The notes under the pieces were generated by a model, which was given only the letters and a program-made list of their open reading frames with translations, was not told the origin of the DNA and did no database searches. A stretch of 64,000 bases of DNA from Symbiodinium natans (taxonomy: Eukaryota; Sar; Dinophyceae; Suessiales; Symbiodiniaceae), in contig CAJNDS010002153.1 in the NCBI GenBank assembly GCA_905221605.1, positions 368,998 through 432,997 of the forward strand, in the 5' to 3' direction. A program made the translations under genes and the position numbers. Position 1 is the first letter of the stretch. Each line of letters opens with the position of its first letter. Shown here piece by piece: positions 30,663 through 40,329 of this stretch.

Positions 30663-30929
30663 TCATGGAAAAAGAGCATGGAAAGCTGATCGAAAACGTC
30701 TCACGAACGACTCCAGCCAAGATAAGCGTGCATCACTTTGTTGAACACGTGCTTCCAACACACGCAAGCGACTGGATATGTCTTCAAGGGCTCGACTGAG
30801 TTCACCAAGTTCATCTTGATGCCTTTCACACATAGCATGCACATCAACCACATGCCGATGCACCAAACTGACTGTGCCAGTCCCACTAGAGGACGGTGTC
30901 TGGGGCTCCGAAGCTGCACCATCTGCCAT
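30663..30929 (-). CDS. First small ORF of the nested element
   Basis: 88 codons, starting 18 bp after repeat B. Heptad pattern in DELGELSRALEDISSRLRVL indicates a coiled coil. No family recognised. Confidence 0.35.
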   Translation of the reverse strand: MADGAASEPQTPSSSGTGTVSLVHRHVVDVHAMCERHQDELGELSRALEDISSRLRVLEARVQQSDARLSWLESFVRRFRSAFHALFP

Positions 30930-30947
30930 GGCTCAAGCTAACCCCCC

Positions 30948-31205
30948 TTTTTCGAAAACAATCTATCAGCTTCTAAGAGCACTTTCCGGGCATCCTGCCC
31001 TCTGAGAGGTCCCGCTGCGACGGGTGTATAAGTAAATACAAATCCTGCATGAACAAGCATAAAACTGATCAAGCGTTGGAAATAAGTTGTGCAAAAAGGC
31101 AAGCACTGAAACAACAAGCAAATGTTTTGTTCACCACAACATTTTGATGTTGTTTCCTTTGAACAATAAAGCTCTATCTTCTCCAGGCATTCGAAGAACG
31201 ATACT
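30948..31205 (-). repeat. Repeat B (outer 5' copy)
   Basis: Identical by eye to 20845-21102. Outer end AGTATCG on the minus strand; borders copia retropepsin sequence at 31206. Confidence 0.95.
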
Positions 31206-32062
31206 GATTGGGCAGTCCGATTCGTACGGATGCAGATTCACAAGCTCCCGCTCTGAGATGAGATCCTGAGCACTCCCTGTGTCACCAATCCATTCGATGG
31301 GTGGCGATTCTGATGATAGTTGAACCTTAGCGGGACAAGACACTCTCAACCCTTTTGGAATGCAATAGTTGCAACCAAACTCCGTATCGCAACAGTAATT
31401 GCAACGGCTTGGTTTGTCCTCCAGACTGTCTTTGACCGTAGCTCTCAACATGCGAGCGGCCATAAGTGCATCTCTGGTGGATTGATTGTCTGGCTTGGGA
31501 ATGTAGTCAACAGACCACTTCTTGTCATACCTGCGCTGAGGATTCTCAACAGGGAACTTAAGCTCTCCATCTCTGAGTGGGAAGTTGATGTACATTGGGC
31601 TGTTGTCAAAAGACACTGCTGGTAGCGCCAAACGCATGTCAGTGGAACACTGAGGGGGCCAGTACGACTCATCCTTCCGGAGAGTAAAAGCGTCGGCTTG
31701 GGAAGCCGTGCCGGCCATCATTGCTCCTAGAAGGCAAACTGCTGCAGGGAGAGAAGGTCCGCCACTCCTCCTTCGAGCTGAGCCCTTCGAGTTCCCGGAG
31801 CCATGTGATCCTTTCGAACCCTTGCTTCCCTTAGAACCCTTGGAGCTAGCCCTGGAGCCCTTGCGTTCCTTCTTCTTCTTCTTGTCCTTGCCCTTGTCAG
31901 GGCGCGCAGATCCCTTCTGACTTCCGTCGGGTGTAGCAGCGGCACCTGGCTTTCCGGTGTGCATGAATTTGCAATTCTCTCCACGGTCGCAACGACCTTG
32001 TTTGTAGAACTTGCACACTCGAGGCTTTCCTGACGGGGAGTTGGGTCTAGAAGGACTTCTCC
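31206..32062 (-). CDS. Copia gag-pol: second CCCH finger, hydrophobic segment and N-terminal half of retropepsin
   Basis: Starts after a one-base frameshift near 32065. CKFYKQGRCDRGENCKFMH is a CCCH zinc finger following the one in the previous segment. Then come a KGSKGSKGS-rich linker and a hydrophobic stretch (LPAAVCLLGAMMAGTAS) that looks like a signal or membrane segment, odd for this place. The protease active site is WIGDTGSAQDL (about 31270-31300), with the catalytic Asp in DTG. The sequence stops at 31206 where the nested element begins; the rest of the protease is at 20030. Confidence 0.8.
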
Positions 32063-33480
32063 TCGGCCTCCGCCGGGTGACTGCGATCTGCCACGTCCGC
32101 TGGGCGTCTGGTGCTTGTATTTACAACTGCCACCATTCTTGCAACTGCCGTTCTTGACAAAAGAGATGCAAAACCCTTTGGGTACTTTCTTGGGTGCAGG
32201 CGCAGTAGGAACAGCAGGAGCTCCAGTTTGCTTGGCAATCCGCTCCCGATTCCTCTCGAGCCTTTTGCGATTCAAGTGGCTATTGGCGGCGTCGTAGAGA
32301 AATTTAAACGATCTTTCACTGGAGCCTTCGGCAGCCCTTTCATAGATGGCAATATCGTGCTGAAGTGCTTTGCATTTCTTTACCTGCCTATGAAAGAGCG
32401 GTTCGAGAACCTTGTCTTCAGGGGTGGTCTGAATGCCTGAAAGCACCGTATCCCAGTTCCTAACGAACATCACAAGGTTTTCGTTTACCAACGTCACTGA
32501 AAGGAGGTCTTCCATGTCATACACGGAATTGTGTAGGATGTTTGTAGCAAAGTGCTGATGAAGGAGAAACAGGATTTGTCTACCCCTCACTAGCCTCCCG
32601 GCGTGAGCCTCCCTCTCCTTGAGGGTGTCCATTTGGCGCGCGAAGTCACCTTCAAGGACATTTGTCACTGCCGACAAGACCTTGGCATCGAGAGTAGAGA
32701 AGCCACCTGTGTCCCTTAACTCTTCTTCCTTAGAGTCCTTGTCCCATACCTTCGAAAGCCATTCAAAAGCTTCATCCGGCTTATTGGACGCTGCAACTAC
32801 AGCTTCACGAACCCTAATTCGCCAGTTCCTGTACTGTTCAGGTGTCGGGAACTTGGGGAACAGGATCTTCTCGGCCTCCTTGGATTTGGTCTTGTTTACA
32901 TCCTCATCAACTTCCTCCTTCTCGTTAGTCTTTCCTTTGGCAAGTTGCTTGATGATTGCCTTGAGCTGCTTGGGCGAGAGATCAGAAGAGGAACTTGAAT
33001 CCCTCTTCTTGCTTTTCTTGTCTTTCTTCTTGCTCTTTTTCTTTTTATGACTGCTGCTCGAGTCATCATCATCGCTGCCGTCATCATCTCCATCAGGGCC
33101 TCCCCCGTCAGGGTGGCGTCGGGGCCTTGACCCTTTGGCGTCCTGAGGCGGAGTATTGATGGGATAGGTAGGGATCAGACCCGGTGGCGCAGACGGGGCG
33201 GACCCCGTTGTGCTTGCATGAGCCTGCAGAGCCGCGATGGCCTGGTTTAGCTGCGATTTCAGTTCAGCATTCTCCTTTTCAGCCATCTTTCTCTTCTCTG
33301 ACTCGTGACTCATCATCACCCTGAAATCCCTAACTTCAGCAGTCAAGCGTGAAATCTCAACCTCAGATGTCGCCTGAACTGCATGTGTTGCCTGAGCAGC
33401 GGCGACACGGGCACTGTCCATTTCAGCATTGAGGAGATCCGCGTTGCTGACGGCCTTAGCTTCCGCTTGGTGAAGTTGAT
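32063..33480 (-). CDS. gag: Copia gag: capsid region and first CCCH finger
   Basis: Coiled coil continued from the previous segment, then a K/S/D-rich linker, then a region of copia capsid character (FPKFPTPEQYRNWRIRVREA; later FLLHQHFATNILHNS), then CISFVKNGSCKNGGSCKYKH, a CCCH zinc finger. Downstream of about 32065 the open frame (to 31727) is out of register. Forms the particle and binds element RNA. Confidence 0.75.
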
Positions 33481-34232
33481 CACGCAGCGTCAGCGTGGCT
33501 CTCAGCAGCGCTTAGTCTTTGGGCCAAAGCTTGAGCTTCACCTCGTGCCACGTTGATCTCATTGGCCTGCGAGTCAAGCTGCGACTGACCTGTTGCCAAT
33601 CTCTGTTTGGCCTGTGTCTCCTCACTACCTAATCTGGTTTCGGCCTGAGCAAGTTCAACTCTGAGTTGTGACACTCCCGACATGACATTCATACCAATTG
33701 CTTGGAGTTGCTCCTGAAAATTGTTTGCGATCTGACCAATGATCTGATTGTGGCGATGTTCAGCTATTTGCTCGAGTAACGGCGACCTGTCGTTCTGAAC
33801 AAACACATTGCTAATGTTTGCTTGATTCTGCAGGATTCGCTGATCGCCGATTGTCAAACTGTTCATAGTCGAGGAGGTCGGTGGGAAAAGACTCTGGGCT
33901 GACGGACTAATATCTTGGGATGAGCTTCCTCCGGCTGCTATCGGAAGGCTGGCCGGTGGTTGTCTAGCACTAGGGGACACAACCTGCCAAGGCGCGGACG
34001 CAGTCTGACGGCTCGAGGCACCGGTGGTGACACCGGCCTCGGAAACTGCACCCTTCTGAAAGAGCCTATGGTCGTGTAGCCTTAGTGCCGTTGTGGTCAA
34101 CGGGAGCTCACCCTCCCGGGGAGCGGCGTCCTCACCTGGAGCATTACCATCAAAGGACATGCTCAGGTTGCTCGCTCCGTCGTCCGGGACTGGTATGCCT
34201 GCAGGACCTAGCGGAGCTTGGTCCGTCATCAC
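33480..34232 (-). CDS. gag: Copia gag: N-terminal part
   Basis: Starts at ATG 34232, 41 bp inside the 5' LTR. 250 codons: proline/serine-rich head, then a long coiled coil (ARGEAQALAQRLSAAESHAD) that continues in the next frame after an extra T near 33481. No earlier ATG lies between the LTR and this start. Confidence 0.7.
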   Translation of the reverse strand: MMTDQAPLGPAGIPVPDDGASNLSMSFDGNAPGEDAAPREGELPLTTTALRLHDHRLFQKGAVSEAGVTTGASSRQTASAPWQVVSPSARQPPASLPIAAGGSSSQDISPSAQSLFPPTSSTMNSLTIGDQRILQNQANISNVFVQNDRSPLLEQIAEHRHNQIIGQIANNFQEQLQAIGMNVMSGVSQLRVELAQAETRLGSEETQAKQRLATGQSQLDSQANEINVARGEAQALAQRLSAAESHADAA

Positions 34233-34273
34233 AGAGTGGTCAAACTAGCGTGGTACTACGGCTGATAACCTAT

Positions 34274-34357
34274 TGTTACCAGCAGACAGCCCCACGCCCT
34301 TTTTCTTGAGCCATGAGCGAACAACGGTAAGTAACGAAATGTCTTTCTGTAACAACA
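34274..34357 (-). repeat. 5' LTR of the copia element
   Basis: 84 bp; same as 8442-8546 apart from one 21-bp indel. Followed at 34358 by GTTTAGGG of the target tract. Confidence 0.85.
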
Positions 34358-34447
34358 GTTTAGGGTTTAGGGTTTAGGGTTTAGGGTTTAGGGTTTAGGG
34401 TTTAGGGTTTAGGGTTTAGGGTTTAGGGTGTAGGGTGTAGGGTTTAT
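34358..34447 (+). repeat. TTTAGGG array, insertion target of the copia element
   Basis: About twelve units; the last ones vary (TGTAGGG). Lies in the same intron of the U-box gene. Confidence 0.95.
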
Positions 34448-34516
34448 GGCACAAATCAAGAGCCCAGCAAAACCAACAAACCGCCAAAATGTCTGCGTCA
34501 AACATATCCATGGCTC

Positions 34517-34627
34517 TTGGGTCGACAATGGCTCTCTGGTGGTTGGGCTCCTCTCATCTGAGCTAAGCCACTCCGCAATGAGACCCCTTTCGTAGGTGAT
34601 TCCATCTGCTGCGACGACCGGGTCTTC
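34517..34627 (-). CDS. U-box gene, internal exon (37 codons): middle of the U-box
   Basis: Reads EDPVVAADGITYERGLIAEW and on to SPTTREPLSTQ, the central part of a U-box. Fits between TTCAGAAGAG (acceptor, then G) and a GAGCCATG donor (GA type). Phase 0 at both ends. It joins in frame to VLNPNQ at 8357 on the far side of the 26-kb intron. Confidence 0.8.
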
Positions 34628-34729
34628 CTCTTCTGAACTTGGAACCCCAGCAAAAATTAATTTTTTTGCTGTTTCTTAGGAATTATAGTACCCCAAAAAG
34701 TCAAATTATTTCCAAGTACCCTAAGCTTC

Positions 34730-34789
34730 CATAAGTTCGTGAGAGATGGGGCAACAAAGATCTGGAGGGTCCTCCATGAGGCGTTGTGC
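34730..34789 (-). CDS. U-box gene, internal exon (20 codons): start of the U-box
   Basis: After a textbook acceptor (CCTTCTCTGCCCAG, then G) it reads RLMEDPPDLCCPISHELM, the CPI...ELM opening of a U-box, then a GA-type donor. The intron to the next exon is 102 bp; GGAAG is present at both junctions. Confidence 0.8.
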
Positions 34790-35900
34790 CTGGGCAGAGA
34801 AGGTTCAACAAAGTGCAGCAAATTTAGACTCAATGACCTGTGCCTTTCACAAGAATTGTTGTGAGTTTGACGCGTTTGACATGAATGTCAGGAACTGCGC
34901 GAGCGAGTTGCTAATGAGTTCCAGCCGCTTTCGCTGGCACCAGCCTGGCTACCGCCAGCAGTCTCCTGTCAGCAAAAACCAATATCCACCGATTCGAACA
35001 AGCACTCAAGCTGGCTTGATGCTTCTATAATCTTAGCCTTCGCGGGCGAGGCAAGATTTGGATCAAGGAAAGCCACCCCCAACCATGCGACATCTGAAAA
35101 GAATGCTTTAGCGGCGTCCCCGATCTTTCTTGGGAAGACGAAGCACACCCAGTTGTATCAGTTCCATCCAAGCGTCGTGTGTCACAGGTGATTGCATCAT
35201 CTTGAGAGTCTTCACAATCTCTATAGGATCCACGTTCCACACGTCTGCAATCATTTCAGCCGACATCCCCTTCTGACCTCAAAGCTTCAGATAATGGAGG
35301 GAACGGTCAAGCCAATGAACCTCGTCCTCTTCTATCAAAAACAGCATGTGCTGCGTGAGGGAAGTCTTCAATATGGTACTAAGTAATGGACTCGGGAGTT
35401 TTCCCGGGCAATCCGAAAAAAAAGATCTGATCAACCTGATAGCCACTGCGAAAGGATCTCTGATTCGCACACGGAAGTGGAACGTGGTCATCTTCACTCA
35501 GCAACCGTTGACATTGTACAACACCAAAAGGAAACAAGGAACATGGATTCCCTTTCACACCGCGGGAATCCTTCACCCAATCGGAACGGATGGGTGGACT
35601 CAAACGCTGCAGAAAGCCGAGAATAAAAGTTCCTCACAGCTGAAGCTGCTTTGATGGTCTGCTTTGCCACTGAAAAATGGGCATGTTGCAGAGTTGCATG
35701 TTTGTTGGCGGTCATGTCACATGTTCCTTACTGTTCATTTGCAGAACGCCCATCAGTTTCGATTGCTTAAAAGGAAAAAATTGCTTTCAGAATCAGCTTG
35801 TATGGGTCACCATCATCCCTCAACACAGGACGGCATCTCCGCCAGCTTGGGCTGAGTTGCTCATGCGCAGGATCTTCTTGGAGTCCACTTGGCTGATCCC
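34790..35900 (-). other. Exon-like segments upstream of the U-box exons
   Basis: Minus-strand coding-like pieces in order: about 35820-35890 after a CCGCAG acceptor (QVDSKKILRMSNSAQAGGDA); 35279-35497 (HMLFLIEEDEVHWLDRSLHY); about 35120-35262 (MSAEMIADVWNVDPIEIVKT); 35031-35115 (DAAKAFFSDVAWLGVAFLDP); about 34840-34930 (LARAVPDIHVKRVKLTTIL, ending at a GT donor). In-frame stops and one-base shifts between them mean short introns, decay or sequence errors. They are probably the N-terminal half of the U-box protein; no domain recognised. Confidence 0.4.
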
Positions 35901-35934
35901 CTGCGGCGCAGGGGACCCAGTACCAAGAAGCAAA

Positions 35935-36086
35935 AGGGGGGGGGGGGGGCCATCCTCTGGCTTTGGGGTTCCCCTTCAGGTTTAGGGTTTAGGGTTTAGG
36001 GTTTAGGGTTTAGGGTTTAGGGTTTAGGGTTTAGGGTTTAGGGTTTAGGGTTTAGGGTTTAGGGTTTAGGGTTTAGGGTTTAGGGT
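35935..36086 (+). repeat. G-run and TTTAGGG array
   Basis: G14 at 35935-35949, then about fifteen nearly perfect TTTAGGG units from 35979 to 36086, between two sets of exons. Confidence 0.95.
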
Positions 36087-36098
36087 TATTTGGTGAGT

Positions 36099-36652
36099 TT
36101 AAACGTTCATCAAAATGCATCCCTGCGAAACCCCATACTCACTGATATGGCCACAGGCTTTGTGAGTCAAAAACCCCAGTTTTTTTAGGTCAGGTGCAAC
36201 ATGACCGACGAACAAGATAGTACCTGTAAATTTCATGCTCGGCTCGCACTCATATTTTTCGATACGCACAGATCCGTAGGAGGAGCTCCAGTCCCTGGGT
36301 TTCCAAGGCCTTCAGAATTCCAATGATCAGGTTTGTGAATTTGGGAAACCATTCTGCATTTGTGAAGCGGCTACAGGGGTCAATGCAAACAAAAAGCATG
36401 TTCCACATTCCGATAGTTAATCTAAAATCACCTTTTCATAGCATGCTGCCAATCCCTGCGACAAAGCGCCGCTCTTTAATGAAGAAATATTGCGTGTGGG
36501 GCTTGATTCGTCTTGCACAACGTCTACATTTGTTTGGCTTGGATCATGTGAGGAATCGTGTTGCGCACGTATCCGAACAAGTCAAAAAAACATGACCTCG
36601 TCTCCCCAAAGCTTTGTCTGCACACCTCAAAGTGGGCCTTTCCAGAGTCCAT
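36099..36652 (-). CDS. 3' exons of an unrecognised gene (broken or intron-containing)
   Basis: Three frames with strong coding character in order on the minus strand: 36524-36652, starting ATG and reading MDSGKAHFEVCRQSFGETRS then FFDLFGYVRNTIPHMIQAKQ; about 36250-36418, reading MWNMLFVCIDPCSRFTNAEW; and about 36099-36290, reading KYECEPSMKFTGTILFVGHV and on to HISEYGVSQGCILMNV then TAA. The last two overlap in different frames, so either a short intron or an indel separates them. The mix of hydrophobic strands suggests a globular enzyme or binding domain; I do not recognise it. Confidence 0.45.
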
Positions 36653-36764
36653 GAATAGACAAATCAAAACCTATTCGCCAAATCTCCCTTACATAGGAGT
36701 TTCCTTCGTTGCATCATTGTAGTCTGTGTAGTTGTGTGCGGTCCCCTAGCCAGGTCAAGCTTGG

Positions 36765-36913
36765 AAGTTCAGGGTACTTCTAACCCCAATCAGAACTAAC
36801 TGTACTTAAAAGCCCCCTTAGTCCCCGAAGTAGGTGATAAGTAGATTTATAATTGTGGTTATAAGTACCCCTAAACCCTAAACCCTACACCCTAAACCCT
36901 AAACCCTAAACCA
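36765..36913 (+). repeat. Family-1 repeat with CCCTAAA tail
   Basis: Starts GCTTGGAAGTTCAGGGTAC, contains GCCCCCTTAGTCCCCGAAGTAG-like sequence and ends in four to five CCCTAAA units; same layout as 4417-4566. Confidence 0.75.
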
Positions 36914-37013
36914 AGTATTCACACGGGCGCATCCACCCGATCTGCAGCTCGCCTCGCCCAGCGGCGCATGCGTCGGAACCTGCGAGGGCCGACGCGCCAC
37001 GTTCAGGGAGCAT

Positions 37014-37366
37014 GGGTTGAGGGTTTAGGGTTTAGGGTTTAGGGTTTAGGGTTTAGGGTTTAGGGTTTAGGGTTTAGGGTTTAGGGTTTAGGGTTTAGGG
37101 TTTAGGGTTTAGGGTTTAGGTTTGGGGTTTAAGGTTTAGGGTATAGGGTTTAGGGTTTAGGTTTGGGGTTTAAGGTTTAGGGTATAGGGTTTAGGGCTTA
37201 GGGCTTAAGGTTTAGGGTTTTGGGTTTAGGGTTTAGGGTTTAGGGCTTAGGGCTTAGGGCTTTGGGTTTAGGGTTGAGGGTTTAGGGTTGAGGGTTTAGG
37301 GTTTAGGGTTTAGGGTTTAGGGCTCTGGGCTTAGGGTTTAAGGTTTAGGGTTCAGTTTAGAGTTTA
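37014..37366 (+). repeat. Long TTTAGGG array with variants
   Basis: About 350 bp. The first half is perfect TTTAGGG; the second mixes TTTGGGG, TTAAGGT, TATAGGG, CTTAGGG and TTGAGGG, the pattern expected of an old, decaying internal array. Confidence 0.95.
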
Positions 37367-38278
37367 AGGCAATTTGACCAACCTGACCTGACACGGAGCA
37401 TGGGAACCGACGACGCCTTGCAACCTGTGAGCATGGTCAACGCTTCTTTGTTCCCTTGTTCCCACGACCGCGCGCGGACCTTCTCCATGTCCAGGGAGGT
37501 GGCGACGGAGCTCTAAAATGGCTAGTGGCTGGGATTGGAACTTACAAAGCGAAGCAGCAATCAAAAGCTGCACCGTATGCAACACTAGCCACTGCAAGCC
37601 AAACCTTGTGACTGTACAGCTCAAGTCCGTTTCAACACCGGCTGCCTCTCGCAGAACCCTGCAGGAGGCAAGAGAACCCACACCTGGCAAGAAGAGATGA
37701 CACTTTGGAAGTCTTCTCAGCGAAGTGCTCTCCAAAAGATCGATCTGCTAAGTGACTCGGCGGCTGCTTTTGGCTTGGCAGACCATCCATGGAACCAAAC
37801 AAACTGAAGCAAATACGAAACGTTGTGAATCCTTATGAACAGCTCTACCCTCGCCCAAAACAAACTGCCCTCGAACGCAGCTCTCCAGCAAGGAGAGGCT
37901 CCTCTAAGAGGACTCTCGTGGACTTTCCCTTTTCTGAATTTGTGTGGAGTCTTTAGGGTTTAGGGTTTAGGGTTTAGGGTTTAGGGTTTTGGGGTTTAGG
38001 GTTTAGGGTTTAGGGTTTAGGGTTTAGGGTTTTTCGCGGACGAAGAGCATCCAGTGCTCATCTTCGAGGTGGAATTTTATGCATCCGTTGCAGGTGGGTG
38101 GTTTGCAACGTTGCAAGACTTGGATTTTTTTGCCTAACGGCAAAATGGGGGTGCGAAGCACTCTCCCGCTTTGTTTACTGGGAAACCTTTCACTCGGAAG
38201 CTGGAACCAATCTGAAGTTTCAGCCTAAACCCCAAACTCTGAAACTCCAACACTACCAGTTCCATTCCTACGACGACG
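37367..38278 (-). other. Exon-like segments and a TTTAGGG array
   Basis: Possible minus-strand exons: about 38045-38110 (CNGCIKFHLEDEHWMLFVRE), about 37700-37790 (SHLADRSFGEHFAEKTSKVS) and about 37395-37510 (DMEKVRARSWEQGNKEALTM). They could belong to the same gene as 36099-36652. Between them, 37952-38032 is another TTTAGGG array. No domain recognised. Confidence 0.35.
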
Positions 38279-39257
<979 letters not shown>

Positions 39258-39918
39258 CTACTACTACTACAACTACCACTCCTCCTGCCACTCCCTTCTA
39301 CAACTACTGGGTTGCTTGCCACGACGACACCATTACTGAGCCCTCCTACGATGACAACATGACGGCTACAACACTACCACTCCGACTGACAAACACGGCA
39401 ACAAAAACCACCAAACAACAACCAGACAACAACAACCACGCAAGCCCGCAACGACCATATTTTGCCAATTGTTTTCAAAGGATTCTGATGGCATCCAGAT
39501 TGGCATATTTTATTAGGGGATTTCGTGTGTTACGTTTTTGTGCGTTTACTGCATCTTCAATATTCTTTCCATCCTCTTGTCATCTTACTAGTTTACGAAG
39601 TTACTAAGAATTTACTAAGTTGCTCTACTGGTGTCACGCTGAAAACATCCGAGGCACTGTATGTCCTGCAATACGAACTAAAGACGTGAATTGTAAACTG
39701 CAAATTGTAAATTGTAATTGAAGTACAACTTTTCCATTTTTGCTTGGACTCCAAATTCCCTAGACAGCAAAATACTTTAAGGCCCAAACATTCCCTATGG
39801 ACCCTTGGGGGAAGTTCCCTGATGCCTCCGAAACCCGAAACCCGAAATTTACCCGAAATGAAGTTCCCATCAAGGTTTGCGAGTCCGGCGACCCTACCGC
39901 CGCCAGGGTTGGGTGCTT
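39258..39918. other. Spacer without a recognised gene
   Basis: The first 200 bp are CA-rich decay of the microsatellite; 39480-39780 is A/T-rich. No convincing ORF. Confidence 0.4.
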
Positions 39919-40224
39919 TCAACTTGGAAGGAAGAGGGTTGATGTCGCCGCCCATGGTGCCGGAACACCGAGCTGCTCCTTCTCCACTTGCTTCAGGATG
40001 CTCTGCCCTTTTTCCAAGATGGTAGTCTTTCCAGCTTCCCTATCACTGTCCGCCAACAATCCCACCCCAGCATCAGGAGCAAGCCGCTTTTTGGGCTGCT
40101 TGCACTGCTCTGCGACTTTCAAATATTCGGCCAGCGTTGACCAATGAGCACGCAGGGTCGTCAACTTTGTGCACTCGTCTGAAGAGGGCAGGCTTTTTTG
40201 AACGTGACTTGGAGGTCTTGTCAA
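39919..40224 (-). CDS. Short helical ORF, probable retroelement or exon fragment
   Basis: Reads SDECTKLTTLRAHWSTLAEY and on to a lysine-rich helix (GQSILKQVEKEQL). About 100 codons. It has coding character but no recognised family; it lies downstream of a gag fragment on the same strand and may be another piece of it. Confidence 0.3.
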   Translation of the reverse strand: MTRPPSHVQKSLPSSDECTKLTTLRAHWSTLAEYLKVAEQCKQPKKRLAPDAGVGLLADSDREAGKTTILEKGQSILKQVEKEQLGVPAPWAATSTLFLPS

Positions 40225-40329
40225 GGTTGGACGAGGGCGCTCAGCAGCTCCGGTGTGTTCGAACAGAACCTAAGGCTGTCTGAGGCACGGTTGATCTGGT
40301 GTCCGACAAGCCATGCCTGAGAGTGTTCA

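Larger units (their letters stand above)
20031..31205 (-). mobile_element. Tyrosine-recombinase retrotransposon (DIRS/Ngaro/VIPER-like), complete, 11,175 bp
   Basis: Split direct repeats define it. On the minus strand: B (31205-30948), ORFs, A (21335-21102), B (21102-20845), a 580-bp spacer, A (20264-20031). This B...AB...A order is the PAT/Ngaro type. The internal A/B junction at 21102 equals the two element ends joined, sharing one base, as expected from a circular intermediate. There is no target-site duplication, as expected for a tyrosine recombinase. Both repeat pairs look identical and the large ORFs are open, so insertion is recent. ORF order is small coiled-coil ORFs, SR-rich ORF, tyrosine recombinase, zinc-knuckle gag-like, methyltransferase-like + reverse transcriptase + RNase H. 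It splits the copia retropepsin. Confidence 0.9.
8439..34357 (-). mobile_element. Ty1/copia-type LTR retrotransposon with accessory enzyme domains, interrupted by a nested element
   Basis: Read on the minus strand: 5' LTR (34357-34274), start codon at 34232, one polyprotein frame to the stop at 8929, purine tract, 3' LTR (8546-8442). The order protease, integrase, reverse transcriptase, RNase H is that of copia. Without the nested 11,175-bp element the copy is about 14.7 kb, very large for copia, because several enzyme domains lie before integrase and after RNase H. The LTRs differ only by one 21-bp indel, which suggests recent insertion, yet the polyprotein carries about eight single-base frameshifts (near 33481, 32065, 19757, 14700, 14400, 12600, 11160 and 10240). 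It lies wholly within an intron of the U-box gene, same strand, flanked by GTTTA. Confidence 0.85.

Noticed and set aside
30925-30940. ATGGCTCAAGC as a spliced-leader relic
   Set aside because: It is on the plus strand, opposite to the element's sense, next to the start of a minus-strand ORF; only eight bases match.
33480-33483. Programmed frameshift within copia gag
   Set aside because: No slippery sequence; a single extra T inside a coiled coil is better explained by mutation or sequence error, like the other shifts.
37364-37735. 123-codon minus-strand ORF next to the TTTAGGG array
   Set aside because: Mixed frames; only the shorter pieces at 37395-37510 and 37700-37790 have coding character.
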